DNA of 64,000 bases from Hippopus hippopus (Eukaryota > Mollusca > Bivalvia > Cardiida > Cardiidae), in assembly GCA_946811185.2 (NCBI GenBank), contig OX328096.1, positions 37,026,011-37,090,010 on the forward strand. Direction: 5' to 3'. The notes under the pieces were generated by a model that worked only from the letters and a program-made list of their open reading frames with translations, ran no database searches and was not told where the DNA came from. Both the position numbers and the translations under genes were made by a program. Below are positions 32,801-43,858 of the stretch, one piece after another; the first letter of the stretch is position 1; each line of letters begins with the position of its first letter.

Positions 32801-33403
32801 GTTTCCTAGAGATTATAAACAAAGACAACCACTCAACCGCTAACATTAGACTTAACATTTCTAAGATGAAAATGGCCATTTTGTTTGTTCGATGCTCTAA
32901 ATGTTAAGATTATGGATTATCAACCTAACTTCAGAAAAAGAAGTTAAACAGATGGAAATATTGTGGCAAATTGAAAAGTGGGGGTGAGAGAGATGGAGAG
33001 AGGCAATAACAATGCTTTCTTGCTTACTTCTTGTGATTTTGACTATGTACATTTGTGCTTGTCATAAATGTAAGTTATTTTGTATTACTCTGCTTTTTAC
33101 TCAAGTTTTCAAAGACACAAGTCGTCGTCTGTAGGTTTTATAGCGTTCAACAAAGCACAAAGATCACAATGAAGTCCCTTTTCGTATTTACGTGTGCGAA
33201 GGAGGAATGGTCCATACCTCCCGTTACCCATAAGTTAAAGAATTTCTCACAGATCTACATAAAAACAATAGAATATGTGGTCGATCGCAATTAAGCCTCA
33301 TATATTAGCAGCTTTTTTTTTTCACAGTTTTCATGGATGATACACGACATTTTCTTTTTATACCTAAACTCAAATAAAGCAGTCAGTTCGTAAAACCTTC
33401 ATC

Positions 33404-33551
33404 ATGGTCGAACGACATACAATCAGAATTTCTGAAACAAAAATGTCTGATCAACATCCATGTATCACGTGCAACATGAATATAACAGGCCGATCTCATG
33501 CTATAGCTTGTGACGGGTGCGGAAGATGGAATCACCGAAAGTGTGGCACAG
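33404..33551 (+). CDS. Probable first coding exon: PHD-like zinc-binding protein
   Basis: ATG at 33404 opens 49 codons ending in a clean donor, ACAG|GTAAAA, at 33551 (phase 1). The peptide holds CITCNMNITGRSHAIACDGC and GRWNHRKCGTG: two CxxC pairs followed by a Trp-x-His and a further Cys, the first part of a PHD-like zinc finger. In mollusc-type proteins this CDGCGRWxHxxCGTG module often starts larger proteins; I cannot name the gene. A possible next exon starts after TTCCTACAG at 34210, in phase, reading ADQATSSSDSDENVS then a stop. The exon lies inside the 32355/34048 inverted repeat, so it could be cargo of a transposon and not a host gene. Confidence 0.55.
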
Positions 33552-33898
33552 GTAAAAATAATTTATTTCTTAAAATTTAAAAAGCCTTTTGGTTTTCTTT
33601 TTCACCTGATTTTAACCCTAAGAGCGATGACCATTTTATAAACCTAGATGTATGAAATACTGAAAATTCAACGGGTACAAGAATAGGCATGGGTATTATT
33701 CATCACTTTAAATATAGTTGAAAATGGAAAAATAAAAGGAAAAACGTGTGGATAGCCAAGTATTGGAGGGAAAAAAACAAACAAAACCCTATGGATAGCC
33801 TATCTATTATCAAGGGGGAAAATGAGTTGAAAGTGCAAAAATAAAAGGTTTGAACTTATCTATCAAGGGACAAAAGGGTGGAAAGTGCAAAAATAAAA

Positions 33899-34048
33899 GG
33901 TTTGAACAAAACAAAGCCATGTAGTGGGTGTAAAGAACGTCAGGGTACATAAACACCATATAATTGCTTTGTTACCGAAACATCTAATCGATTTACTCTA
34001 TAAGTCTATGTTACCGAATTCGTCTGTTACCGAAACATGTCGTAAATA
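33899..34048 (+). repeat. Right arm of inverted repeat around the PHD-like exon
   Basis: Contains TTGTTACCGAAACATCTAAT, CTATGTTACCGAATTCG and a third GTTACCGAAACATG. It pairs with 32355-32507. Just before it, AAAAATAAAAGGTTTGAAC is duplicated. Confidence 0.75.
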
Positions 34049-35820
34049 CGGGCCCTGTCAAAGTCTTGGTTTGGTTCTCTGTATTTCAAAAGTTATTTCA
34101 AGCGACTTCCGGTAGATAAAAGTACACATTACCAGTCTGTTCTGTTCGCGGAAAGTAATGTCACGACGACGTAAACTGTAGCATTCTTTTTTATCGTCTG
34201 CTTCCTACAGCTGCCGATCAAGCCACATCAAGCAGCGATTCGGACGAGAATGTTTCGTGTGTCAAAAATTGAAATCGAGCTTTCCGTCAGAAATGACTTA
34301 CAGACTTTTACTTTCCTGGTGTTTAAAGGGGAAGTGCGTTGTAATCCGTGCTTGACCAGGGATGTTATATACGATCCCTGGCTTGACGAAGAAGAGACCC
34401 ATTTATTTTGACCCCCCAAGTTAAAGAAATGACTCTCAACTAATGAGGTCACAATGACCCCCAATTTTTAAAGCTGAGGGAAAACCCTGTAAAAGTATGC
34501 GTTGATTACTTATAGCAATAAAATTCTGTTCTGTTCTGTAAAGGTTTAACGGGACCCGCCAAAAAAATGCAAACATAGACTCACAAAGATATGAGAATTC
34601 ACGGAGTAAACGGGACCAACGATATAAATTATATTCTGCAATAAACCTAAATAACACAGGTTTTTCAGGGAGAATTGAGTAATGTTTGAAATGCAGATGC
34701 CCAAATTACCCCAAAATGGAGAGTAGATTTGTTGTGTTAACTTTCTAAATTCTTATAAAAAAAAAAAAAAGTCCTAATAGATTCCAGACTTCCTAACAGT
34801 AGAACTTTCTAAAATTCCTGTAAAATGAAATGTTGGAAAACATACGTTCTTCAACCAAAACTGAGTTTGGATAAAGTTGTAATTAGTTAGATTACGAGTA
34901 TGATAGTGCCACTGTAATATTTTAAACGATTATATTAATCCTCCCTTGCCCAATGTATAGTGCAGCTTTTTTGTTGTTGTTGTTGTTTCAAACTATAGAA
35001 GGTTAATACTAGCGGCTACAAAAATGTCTTTAGAAAAACAGCACAAAGACCGATAGCAAGACAGGCAGGAGAAAAACAAACATGCAAGGAAGCACTCATG
35101 TGTCGTTTCAATATTAGTATTGGACCGAAATCGTAATGGGCCGAAATTGTTATGGGTCGAAATTGTAATAGTTCGAAATGTTACAGGCTGGAATCTTCGA
35201 TGTCACGTGATACTTAGAGTCGGTCATATTTCCTTGCTTGTTGCCGTCAGATGTCCAGCGACAACAAAAAGCCATCGAAAAAAAAAAGATGTCGACCTCA
35301 GCATTAAGGCCGTTGTTCTCACTAATGAAAGTAAATATCAGTAACTTTCATTCATTTTGTAAAACGACCTCATGGTGAACGTTCAAATGCTAAATTTGGA
35401 GATGTCCTTGAGTTTGGGTTTGATCCTTGCACTTAATTTAGAGTGGGTGGAGTTATGCTACTGGTCCGACTGTGTGTTTTGTCCTTTGATTGCTTTTTAC
35501 GTTATATGACTTTTTCAAAAAAATACATGATGCAGTTTAATTAATGCACGAGTAGTTTTGTCGACCATATGTTTTCACGAAGAAAGTGTGTCTAAGGGGT
35601 GTCAGGAGAAATCATACCCAACCTGCTTGGGCACGATTTCTTCGGAGAAATCGTCCCCAAATAAAGTTTTGGAGAAATCGTCCCCAACTTCAAATTTCTT
35701 TTCATTGTTCAAATTGTCATAGAAAAATATTTTTGAAGTTTTGTTTATGTAATGGTATGTTGATTGTTTAATTTTGTGATTTAGCCTATTGACCTGTGTT
35801 TTCGACCCCTTTAGCATTGA
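34049..35820. other. Spacer; no supported gene
   Basis: Includes a 53-codon open frame from ATG 34250 to TGA 34411 (ending PWLDEEETHLF) of unknown meaning. The remainder has no recognised feature. Confidence 0.45.
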
Positions 35821-37966
35821 TTAGGCGTAAAAAAAAAAAATAGTTTGTTTCGGGTAACCCGACCCTACCTGGAGATTTTGCCCCGACCCTAATTTTTTTT
35901 TTTTTTTTTTTTTTTTTTGTCTTCCGATAAAAAAAAAAAAATCAGCCTTTTATCATACTGTGTCACAGGACGCCTGTTTCGGCAAATATTGCGCATTATA
36001 TTATAGGTGTACAATCATGTACTACTACATACATAATTATGCATGAAAACTCCTACGCCTGTACAAAAGCTACCGTGTATCGGAGTATATTGAACCGACC
36101 TTAAACACAATTATCAAACGCAATAACATGGGTTTTCCATTTCTAAAAATACATACAAGCAGGCGGAGAGATCGGGCTTTTTCGCTAACTCCACACAGGA
36201 ACTTCTGTTTATCGAACGTTCGTATCCTATCGCACGGTTACAAAAGACAAACGGGTACCAGTTTTATCTTCTACAATAAATCACGCCCGAAATACTGCGG
36301 TACTATACAGACTGTGTAACGAACTTTTACTTGTGATTTTCGCTTTTCTTCATGTAAAATATAGACAGGATCCCGTCATCTCTGTTGTCATCACCGCATT
36401 TCCGGTTCTGTAGTGCATTGTCGCTACTTTCGGTTTGCTAGATTTCAGATTGAACAAGTTCTGTTAAACATCATTCGGCAAAAGTGCTAGCATGCTCCAG
36501 AACTACGAACAATTAAGGTGTTCAATGTAGATATAACATTCGAAAAATTTTAATGGACGTTTCTCTTGCAACTTATCTGACAGGACGGACTGTGGACTAA
36601 ACTAGACGACGGCAACGATAGAAGTTTAGATTTGTATCAAGCGTCGATAGGTCTTCATATTAGACAGGTATTTTCATATTTTTTTTCTATCTTTGTTACA
36701 ATGAGGCAACAATAATTTCTTTCGGAAAATATAAATCTACCCAAACTTGCCTTGTTCTCGCTCTGCCCCCCCCCCTTTCACTCAGCTTGATTTACCCTAC
36801 CTGGTCTTAGAGAAAAACCTGAAACTGCCTAGGCTAGGAGCTGCTATGCAAAAATTTTCCAAGGCTTTCTAATCTCTCCTACACTTCCGGTAAGTGATGC
36901 CACTTTAGTTTCCAGGTAAAATGTGTCTGATCTATATAAAATTGAGGAGCAGCAGCACTTCTCCCACATTTCTTGACGGATTTGGGTAAAATTTTCACAG
37001 GATGTTTCTCATCATGTGACCTAGCGCATATTGTCAAGGTTTTGCAATTCATAGCTGCATCATGGAAAAAGGGGGCTTCATGTTGTATTTCATTTTTCAC
37101 CAATATCTCTTTAATTAATACTGGACATATCTCAACGGATTTGGATGAAATTTTCACAGATCATGTGACCTAGCGCATATTGTCAGGGTTTTGGAATTTA
37201 TTACTGTGTCATGGAAAAAAGGGGCTTCATGTCAAATTTAAACTGCGTCCATCCTTACAAAAGTCTGTTTCTTGTGAATGCAACTCCTCCCACATTTCTT
37301 GACGGATTTGGATAAAATGTTCATAGAATGTTTCTCATCATGTGACCTAGTGCAGATTGTCAAGGTTTTGCGATTTATAGTTGCATCATGGAAAAAGGGG
37401 GCTTCATGCTATATTTCATTTTTCACTAATATCTCTTTAATTACTTGACATATCTCAACGGATTTGGATGAAATTTTCACAGATCATGTGACCTAGCGCA
37501 TATTGTCAGGGTTTTGGAATTTATTGCTGTGTCATGGGAAAAAAAATGTTTTTCATCAATGTATCTCCAACTAATGGACATAATTTCATGTTTTTATTGC
37601 TTAATCAAAGCCAATGACCAATGAGTCCGTTGTGCGTCCGTCTGTCCATCCATCAGTCCATGCGTAAAACTTTTAGATCACAAGTAACACAATATATCCA
37701 TTGAGCTACACAGGTAGGTGCTAGAAATTCCAACACTTTAGTCTCTAAAGCTAGCTGCTTGAAATAGCAGCCATGTGGCGGCGTATATTGTGATGACGAA
37801 CTCTTGTTTCACATTATAACTCTGAAGGACATCAAAAGTGGATACTTGTAATTTCAAAGTTGTGTCAAGAATGTGTGTTCTAGATAAAAAACAATATGCA
37901 TAACCTTTGTAAACCCAACTTTTCTACAGATAAAATGTTTACTTTAAATCAGTATAATATATATAG

Positions 37967-39426
37967 CAGTGCTCGCGCTGCCAATCGACATTATCGACAA
38001 TTGTCGATTAATTAATTCAGCTGTCGATTAATTCCTCCAATTGTCGATAAAAATTGTCGATTAATTTATTTCCAAAAAAATTCGAGTAAAATTCCCTTTA
38101 CTCGCCTGGATCACGCGCTAATTTGCACCGGAAATGTGGTAATCGCTTGTTTCACACCTCGGCGGACGCAACCTTAGGTAATCGACAGGTCACAGTTGGC
38201 TTGTATATTCCACAACGCGTGTCATGTTATCGGTTGTTGTTCTAAGCCGTTAATTGGAGAACGCGATTAGGCCTATTTGTTTATTTCACGTTAAATTTTA
38301 ATTGACTATTTTACTCGACGCAGTGATAGAATGCCTTGGATTTCAATACCGCCAGAAACGGCGATGGTGACTACAGGAAACCAATTAGATATCATAAATT
38401 CGTTTACATTGCTAACGTAAACCGGCGCTGTTTAAATGTCGGCGAACAAAAAGAAAACAATAATTCATAATTGAATTTAACTGACATGTTGACATTATTC
38501 TAAGAAATCTTGTTCTTGAACCCTTAAAATCTTATCATTCTTCACTTATACGTCAACATGGGTCGTCCTAAACGAAAACTATCGCCAATTAAAAAAGATA
38601 ATAAACTAAGGAAAATTTAACTGCATCTACAGTATTGGATTTAGCAGTGGTACCAGTGAATAGCAGTATGAAAATTCAAATTAAATTTAAAGGCTTAGGT
38701 TGATAACCTCGTCCACTTCACTGTTTAGGTACTGTCGAGTGAATGACTTTATTTAAGACATTTTATCCTCCTCATTGACCTTATTAGAAAATAATTAAGG
38801 TCAACAGATAATAAAGGGAGGTAATTCATCATGTAATAGAAAATTTTCTCCTTTACTTGTGCACATCATTTATTTACAATAACAAAGAAAAAAAAAATTG
38901 TTTGGTAAAGAAGTAACCATTCATCAAAAGCAACTAGGACTTAATTGTCTGTATGCTTTTATACAAATAATGTGGGAAAAGGAGAACTGTCCTTAGGAAA
39001 TGGTGTAGAACAAATTTTCCTTTTCCTACAATATTTTCTACAATGTAAGATTAAAATGAAATTTTGTATTTTGGTAAAGGAGTAACCATTCATCAAAAGA
39101 AACTAGGACCTAAAAGCCTTTATGCTTTTATGTTACTATTGTGGGAGGGAGCACTATCCCAGGAAATGGTATAGAGCAAATTCTCCTTTCCCGCAATATT
39201 TTCTACAAGGTAAGATTAAATATGTATGACCATTTTTTATTATTATTATTATTGTAATGGAAATGATTATGTGAATGAAAGTTTGAAACTATGAGTAAAA
39301 AACAAAGTTAATGCTACATGTGCATGTCTTTTCTTTTAAACCAAACTTCGCGTGCTTAATTTGTCTATTATTTTTTTCAAGAAAAAATTGTTGGCCATTA
39401 TTTTACTTGGGCCAGAGCTAGCACTG
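37967..39426. mobile_element. hAT-like non-autonomous insertion in copy R
   Basis: 1460 bp bounded by CAGTGCTCGCGCT and the inverse AGAGCTAGCACTG, with ATATAG repeated at both sides (37961-37966, 39427-39432). Copy L has the uninterrupted site. CAGTGCT-type ends suit hAT elements, which normally duplicate 8 bp; the AT-rich target may have slipped. Near 38559 an ATG opens GRPKRKLSPIKKDNKLRKI then stops, possibly a relic of a coding start. It contains many ATTGTCGATTAAT repeats near the left end. Confidence 0.65.
38895..39228. repeat. Two-unit tandem duplication (about 165 bp each)
   Basis: Units at about 38903-39055 and 39068-39228 share GGTAAAG(A/G)AGTAACCATTC, ATCAAAAG(C/A)AACTAGGAC and ATATTTTCTACAA. 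Both resemble the outer half of the palindromic MITE family. A (TTA)n tract follows at 39234-39254. Confidence 0.7.
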
Positions 39427-40108
39427 ATATAGTCCTCTAAAGTGTTCTGGAGGGGGAGGGTATTAAACATAAAAACAAACGAAACATTCTAGTATTTATT
39501 CAGTTTATTTAGAAACTTGCAAATAAATGTTTTTCACTTTTTCAGCTGTTTTAGCTCTTTACCACACAATCCACAGTTTTAACAATCCTTAAAAAAAACT
39601 TTTGAAAACATTGTGGGAAAATTGAAGGAAAAGGAAAAAATGCTATAAACCCATATTTTCTTTGTTTCCCATGTTTTCTACCCTTCCCAAAACAAATTTC
39701 AATTTGTGAGTTACATTTGTTTTGTTGTCAGCAAATACTTTTAATTTGGACAAGTCTAAAAAATTTCAATTCAGAAAAGAGTTAAACAAAAGTGGACAGC
39801 ATTCAGTGGGGAAAAAAGATGCAAATATAGAAGTATAGTTTAGATAGAATTTGACCATTTACCACACAATCAGAAAGTTAGTGACAGACTAGAGGTCTTT
39901 TGAACACATAATGAGAAAAGGGACTCAGAGCTGGTAGCCACCATTTTCTCTTTTTTTTCCATTTTTGAAAGCAAATACCACCATTTCAAAATGTTTTTTT
40001 TTTTGGGGGGGGGGGGGAGTTAAAAAAAAAAAAAAAAAATTCGTCCCTACCCTACCTAACATTTTTTGAGACGTTACCCTAAACAAACTGTTTTTTTTTT
40101 TAGGCCTT

Positions 40109-40202
40109 ATCGCGCATGCGCATAGATAATGTCGGACATCCAGGCATTTTCGGTGATCACGTGATAGCAACAAGGGCCGAGGTGAAAACAAACGCCATCT
40201 TG
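40109..40202. promoter_or_regulatory. CpG-containing promoter-like site cluster
   Basis: Within 94 bp: GCGCATGCGC (40112-40121, NRF1-type palindrome), TCACGTGA (40157-40164, E-box) and GCCATCTTG (40194-40202, YY1-type on the minus strand). Such clusters mark animal housekeeping promoters. No first exon was recognised on either side, and the cluster abuts the Harbinger-like element. Inference only. Confidence 0.3.
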
Positions 40203-40751
40203 AATATATCCATATAGTTATTTGGTGACATTTTAGAGATGAAATTCACCGTAAAAAACGATAAATATGCAAAAAATCGGCCGTGTCGATAGTTGTATCA
40301 ATTATCACGTTCGAAGATGCAAAAACTGTCATTTTATCAACTTTCCGGTATCCTACAGAAAAAAGTGTTATAACACAAGCGCTGTCTCCTTTTGGTTTTG
40401 ATAAAAACTGTCGTATGCAGACTACATTATTACCATACGTAAAAGAAATAATCAATTTCTAGCAAACTGCCTCAGATTTAAAAGACAAGAATTAAAAAAA
40501 AAAATGAATTGCAAGCTGCAGTTAATATAGGGCTCTTTAATAATACATTTGAAAACAAATAAGTGTTCGGGCATACAATTTTATGCATCTTTTGAATTAA
40601 AAAATGAGATTGGACTTACCTTATGTGAAGAAATTGATAATTACAAATCCTTTATACTGTATTTACAAATGATCAACTGAAAATTGAACAGGGCTGACAA
40701 ATTTTTATGTCACGTGTGTGTTAGTCTGTGTTTAGCAAAGACTATGTGTCG
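40203..40751. other. No gene recognised
   Basis: Short minus-strand frame at 40246-40455 without motifs; no splice-bounded exon recognised. Confidence 0.45.
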
Positions 40752-42233
40752 CCCACTACGGCAGTGATATACCGAGATCAAAGGAACACCCGGCTAACCC
40801 TTTACCAGCTTTATAATGAAAACAGTTTTAGCACATATTTCTCTCCTAAAAATGATACTTTAACTACTATTTTCATAAGGAAAGGAAGGTTTAAAATTTG
40901 AAATTTAAAATTTAATTTAAAGCTTAAAATTTGAACTGACCTTCATCGTTATCGATTAAGAGGGATGTAAAAAAAAAAATGCAACTAGGAAGACTGGATA
41001 TTTTCTTCGGCCAGAATTTTCTCAAGAAGCTCAAACTTTATGGTATTCCAGCTTTCAAGAAATGGTCTGTTGGTGTCTCTTTACACACAATAAATCTCTT
41101 TTTTCTTATTACGAAAATTTATCACCACTCTAATCCTTTACAAAAAAAAAAGACTTCTCCAAGTTGAAAACATTTGCAGACTTCAATTTTCATATGGCTC
41201 AACTAATGAAACTGAATAGAAAACATTGTGGGAAAAGGAGAAAATGCTGGTTACCAGCACTTTCTCCTCTTCCCACAATGTTTTCACAAGATTTCTTTTT
41301 CTTTCTTTCTTTTTTTTTTAAACTCGGCATTGTGTCGTAAAAGGTTAATAGTTTAAATAAATCGAACCAGTGATCTCCAGGTTTCGAGCCCTGTACTTTA
41401 CCAACTTGGCAATGTCTGACATGTGTTGAACAATCAGACCATTTCTGCCAATTTTTATCGATCTATTCTTTACAGAACGACAATATTTTGACAATTTTTG
41501 TAACTAAAATTTTCTCCTTTTCCCACAATGTTTTCAAAAGCTATTTCTCTCCGGGTCTTTAAAAGTCGGGATATTAAAAGTTTGCTAAAAGGATTTGAAC
41601 AGTGAGAGTGATGGCTTATTTGACTAAACATTTTGGTAAACTGCAAAACTTAGGACCTATCAAAATCCAAAGCATTTGAAGCGGACAGTTCAGACATGGG
41701 TCAAATTGTTGAAATGGTTTTTGGAAATGTAGAAAATATCCTTGGAAAAAGAGAAAATGCTAGTTCCAAGCATTTCCTCCTTTGACATTTTTTTTTTTTT
41801 TTATCAAGCACCTTCGTTTTCAGTGCTGTTAAAACTCGGTATTGTTTGGTAAAGGGTTAAGAAGCTTTCCAGTGTCTTCAAAGAAACAGTGACAGTCCAT
41901 TTACTGAAATTACAGCACTACAATGCATACTTTGAATATTAAGAAAATTTCGATCTAAAAAAATACCAAACTTTTTATGTTGCGCATAATTTAGTCATGT
42001 TCCTAAAGACGAATAACTGTAATAGAGTCAATTTCATGACGCAAGAAACATGGCTTCAGTTCAAATTTTTAATCTTCCATCTCCATTCACATAATATTTA
42101 TATTCCAGCTTAAGTTTTCAAAAGTTTTTAAGAAATACATTGTACGTGTCATATGAATTTTCACAAAATGGATGAAGGGGTTAACTCCGTTTCCTTTGAT
42201 CTCGGTATCGCACTGCAGGGTGGGCGACCCAAG
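40752..42233. repeat. Inverted-repeat-bounded block rich in MITE copies
   Basis: GTCGCCCACTACGGCAGTGA and ACCGAGATCAAAGGAAC (40752-40790) recur in reverse at 42187-42233. Between them lie pieces of the palindromic MITE at about 41160-41350 (AAATGCTGGTTACCAGCAC), 41505-41560 and 41640-41862 (ending TTTGGTAAAGGGTTAA). Confidence 0.55.
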
Positions 42234-42776
42234 AGCTGTAATGTAATTGCAAGCGTAGAAATAAAAAATTAACGCACATGTGTCACATTACACTGACTGT
42301 TTTTGTCTGTTACTGATCTTAATTCACCCTTATGTTGATCATTTGTGATTAGGATTTGGAATTTTTTGCAGGTTACAGAGGGTAAGTTCATTCTTCAAAC
42401 TAACATGTTTATCAAAATTAGAATTTTTGAACGAGACATACCAAATCGATGTTTGTCTTTGAAAGAGTAGCAAACATTGTGGAAAAAAGAAAGGATGCTG
42501 ATTAGTTTTTTCCTTTCACTGCAATATTTTCAAAATTCTTTCTCTTCATGGTCGGAAAAACCCTGGATTTTTTTACACTGGGTTAGATCTAATTAAGTCT
42601 GTCTCAGGGCAATGTTTAAAAAGTTTTATGAGGCTATTCTTTTTTTCGCTCAAATATTAGACTATTAAAATGATCACCATCAAATACTAAGATATTTTAC
42701 AGGTATCGATTTTTTTTGACGACACTTGAGAGGTTTAATAGCTTATCAACCTTTGAAAATTCAGTAAATCGCTTTG

Positions 42777-42822
<46 letters not shown>

Positions 42823-43094
42823 AAATCCTCTGTAACCATGAAATTCTCCGACCTTTCTTTTAATCTGATGAACAACATAATGTAGACTACACTTTTTTTT
42901 ACGCTCGGACATGAAATAGACAAAAAAGGTACATAGATCGAGTTTGGAATATTCATTTCATGTCTGAAGGGTCTAGACCCACTTTATATATAAATGGAAG
43001 GTCTATTTGTAGTAGGCCTATTTCACGAAAGTGGTCTAAACGAAGAATTGACAACTCGTCATATGTATTCTAAAGTATATTTTTAACAGCTATC
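42234..43094. other. No gene recognised; MITE remnant and (GA)n
   Basis: A MITE remnant lies at about 42455-42570 and a pure (GA)n microsatellite at 42780-42818. Nothing else recognised. Confidence 0.55.
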
Positions 43095-43323
43095 TTAACC
43101 CTTTACCACACGGCAAAATTTAAGACCTATCCAAATTGAAAGCATTTGCAGACGACAATTTCATAGTGGCTCAAATGACGCAACTTTTCTTTGTTAGGGT
43201 AGAAAACTTTGTGGGAAAAGGAGAAAATGCTGGTTACCAGCATTTTCTCCTTTTCCCACAATGTTTTCAAAAGGCCTCTTTTTTAGGGGCGTCAAAAGGC
43301 GTCATTGTGTGGTAAAGGGTTAA
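43095..43323. mobile_element. Best copy of the palindromic TTAA-type MITE (229 bp)
   Basis: It begins TTAACCCTTTACCACACGGC and ends TGTGTGGTAAAGGGTTAA, a terminal inverted repeat of about 17 bp bordered by TTAA. At its centre 43210-43260 is a perfect palindrome of 25+1+25 bp around CTGGTTACCAG. TTAA plus CCC termini are the mark of piggyBac-type elements. No coding capacity. At least ten diverged relatives lie in this window. Confidence 0.8.
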
Positions 43324-43858
43324 CTGTCAATAGCTTTGATTGGTAAAAAAACGATAAAAGTTGCAAACAGCACTAAAATATATGGTTGCTATGTTATCAA
43401 TTTCACCTCCGAAAATGGCGGCCGCTCGTTGCTAGGGAATGTTACGTCACGCCGATGTACCCTATTAATGATATAATGTTAGCTAACTTTTTAAATTTTA
43501 AACTTTAAAATGAACTTTAGAAATTCAAAACTATAAATAAAAAAAGATATAAAACAACTAAAAACTGAAAAAAAACGGTATCTAAACAAACCGGGTCACT
43601 GCTCTGGATCACTCAGGTGCTTGTCTTGTCAATTGGACCCCTCTGATTGGTCTGATGAAAAAAAGGTCATGGTCGCCGTATCACAATAAAACTACAGTGC
43701 AGTTCAAATTATATAGTCAACGTAATGAAATGGAAACATTTTTGTTTGATTTTAGATTTTTTTGGTTAACTTTTATCAATAACTTCAAAACTCAACTGTT
43801 TAAAAGTAAGTAAAACGGATAGAGCTGACATGCCCCATTCGTATAATGATTCGGGAGT
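43324..43858. other. No gene recognised
   Basis: Sequence between the MITE and the pogo gene. A promoter-like cluster at 43412-43452 is listed separately. Confidence 0.5.
43412..43452 (+). promoter_or_regulatory. Promoter-like cluster (YY1-type, X-box half, CRE-like)
   Basis: AAAATGGCGGCC, then CGTTGCTAGGG (RFX half-site-like), then TTACGTCAC (CRE-like) within 41 bp. No downstream exon was identified, and the pogo gene runs on the other strand, pointing towards it. Confidence 0.25.

Larger units (their letters stand above)
35824..40106 (-). mobile_element. Harbinger-like non-autonomous element, copy R, with nested insertion
   Basis: Inverted twin of 28982-31817: starts GGCGTAAAAAAAAAAAATAG after TTA (35821-35823) and ends in AGGCC before TTA (40107-40109), its own 3-bp target duplication. 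Removing the 1466 bp of inserted DNA and duplicated target leaves about 2.82 kb, matching copy L. Coding capacity is absent. Confidence 0.75.

Noticed and set aside
30501..37157. Identical 92-codon frames at 30501-30779 (+) and 36879-37157 (-)
   Set aside because: They are the same repeat DNA in two copies of a Harbinger-like element. Identity reflects recent duplication, not conservation.
28982..40106. A single giant palindrome or segmental inverted duplication
   Set aside because: Each arm has its own terminal inverted repeats and its own 3-bp flanking duplication, which fits two insertions better.
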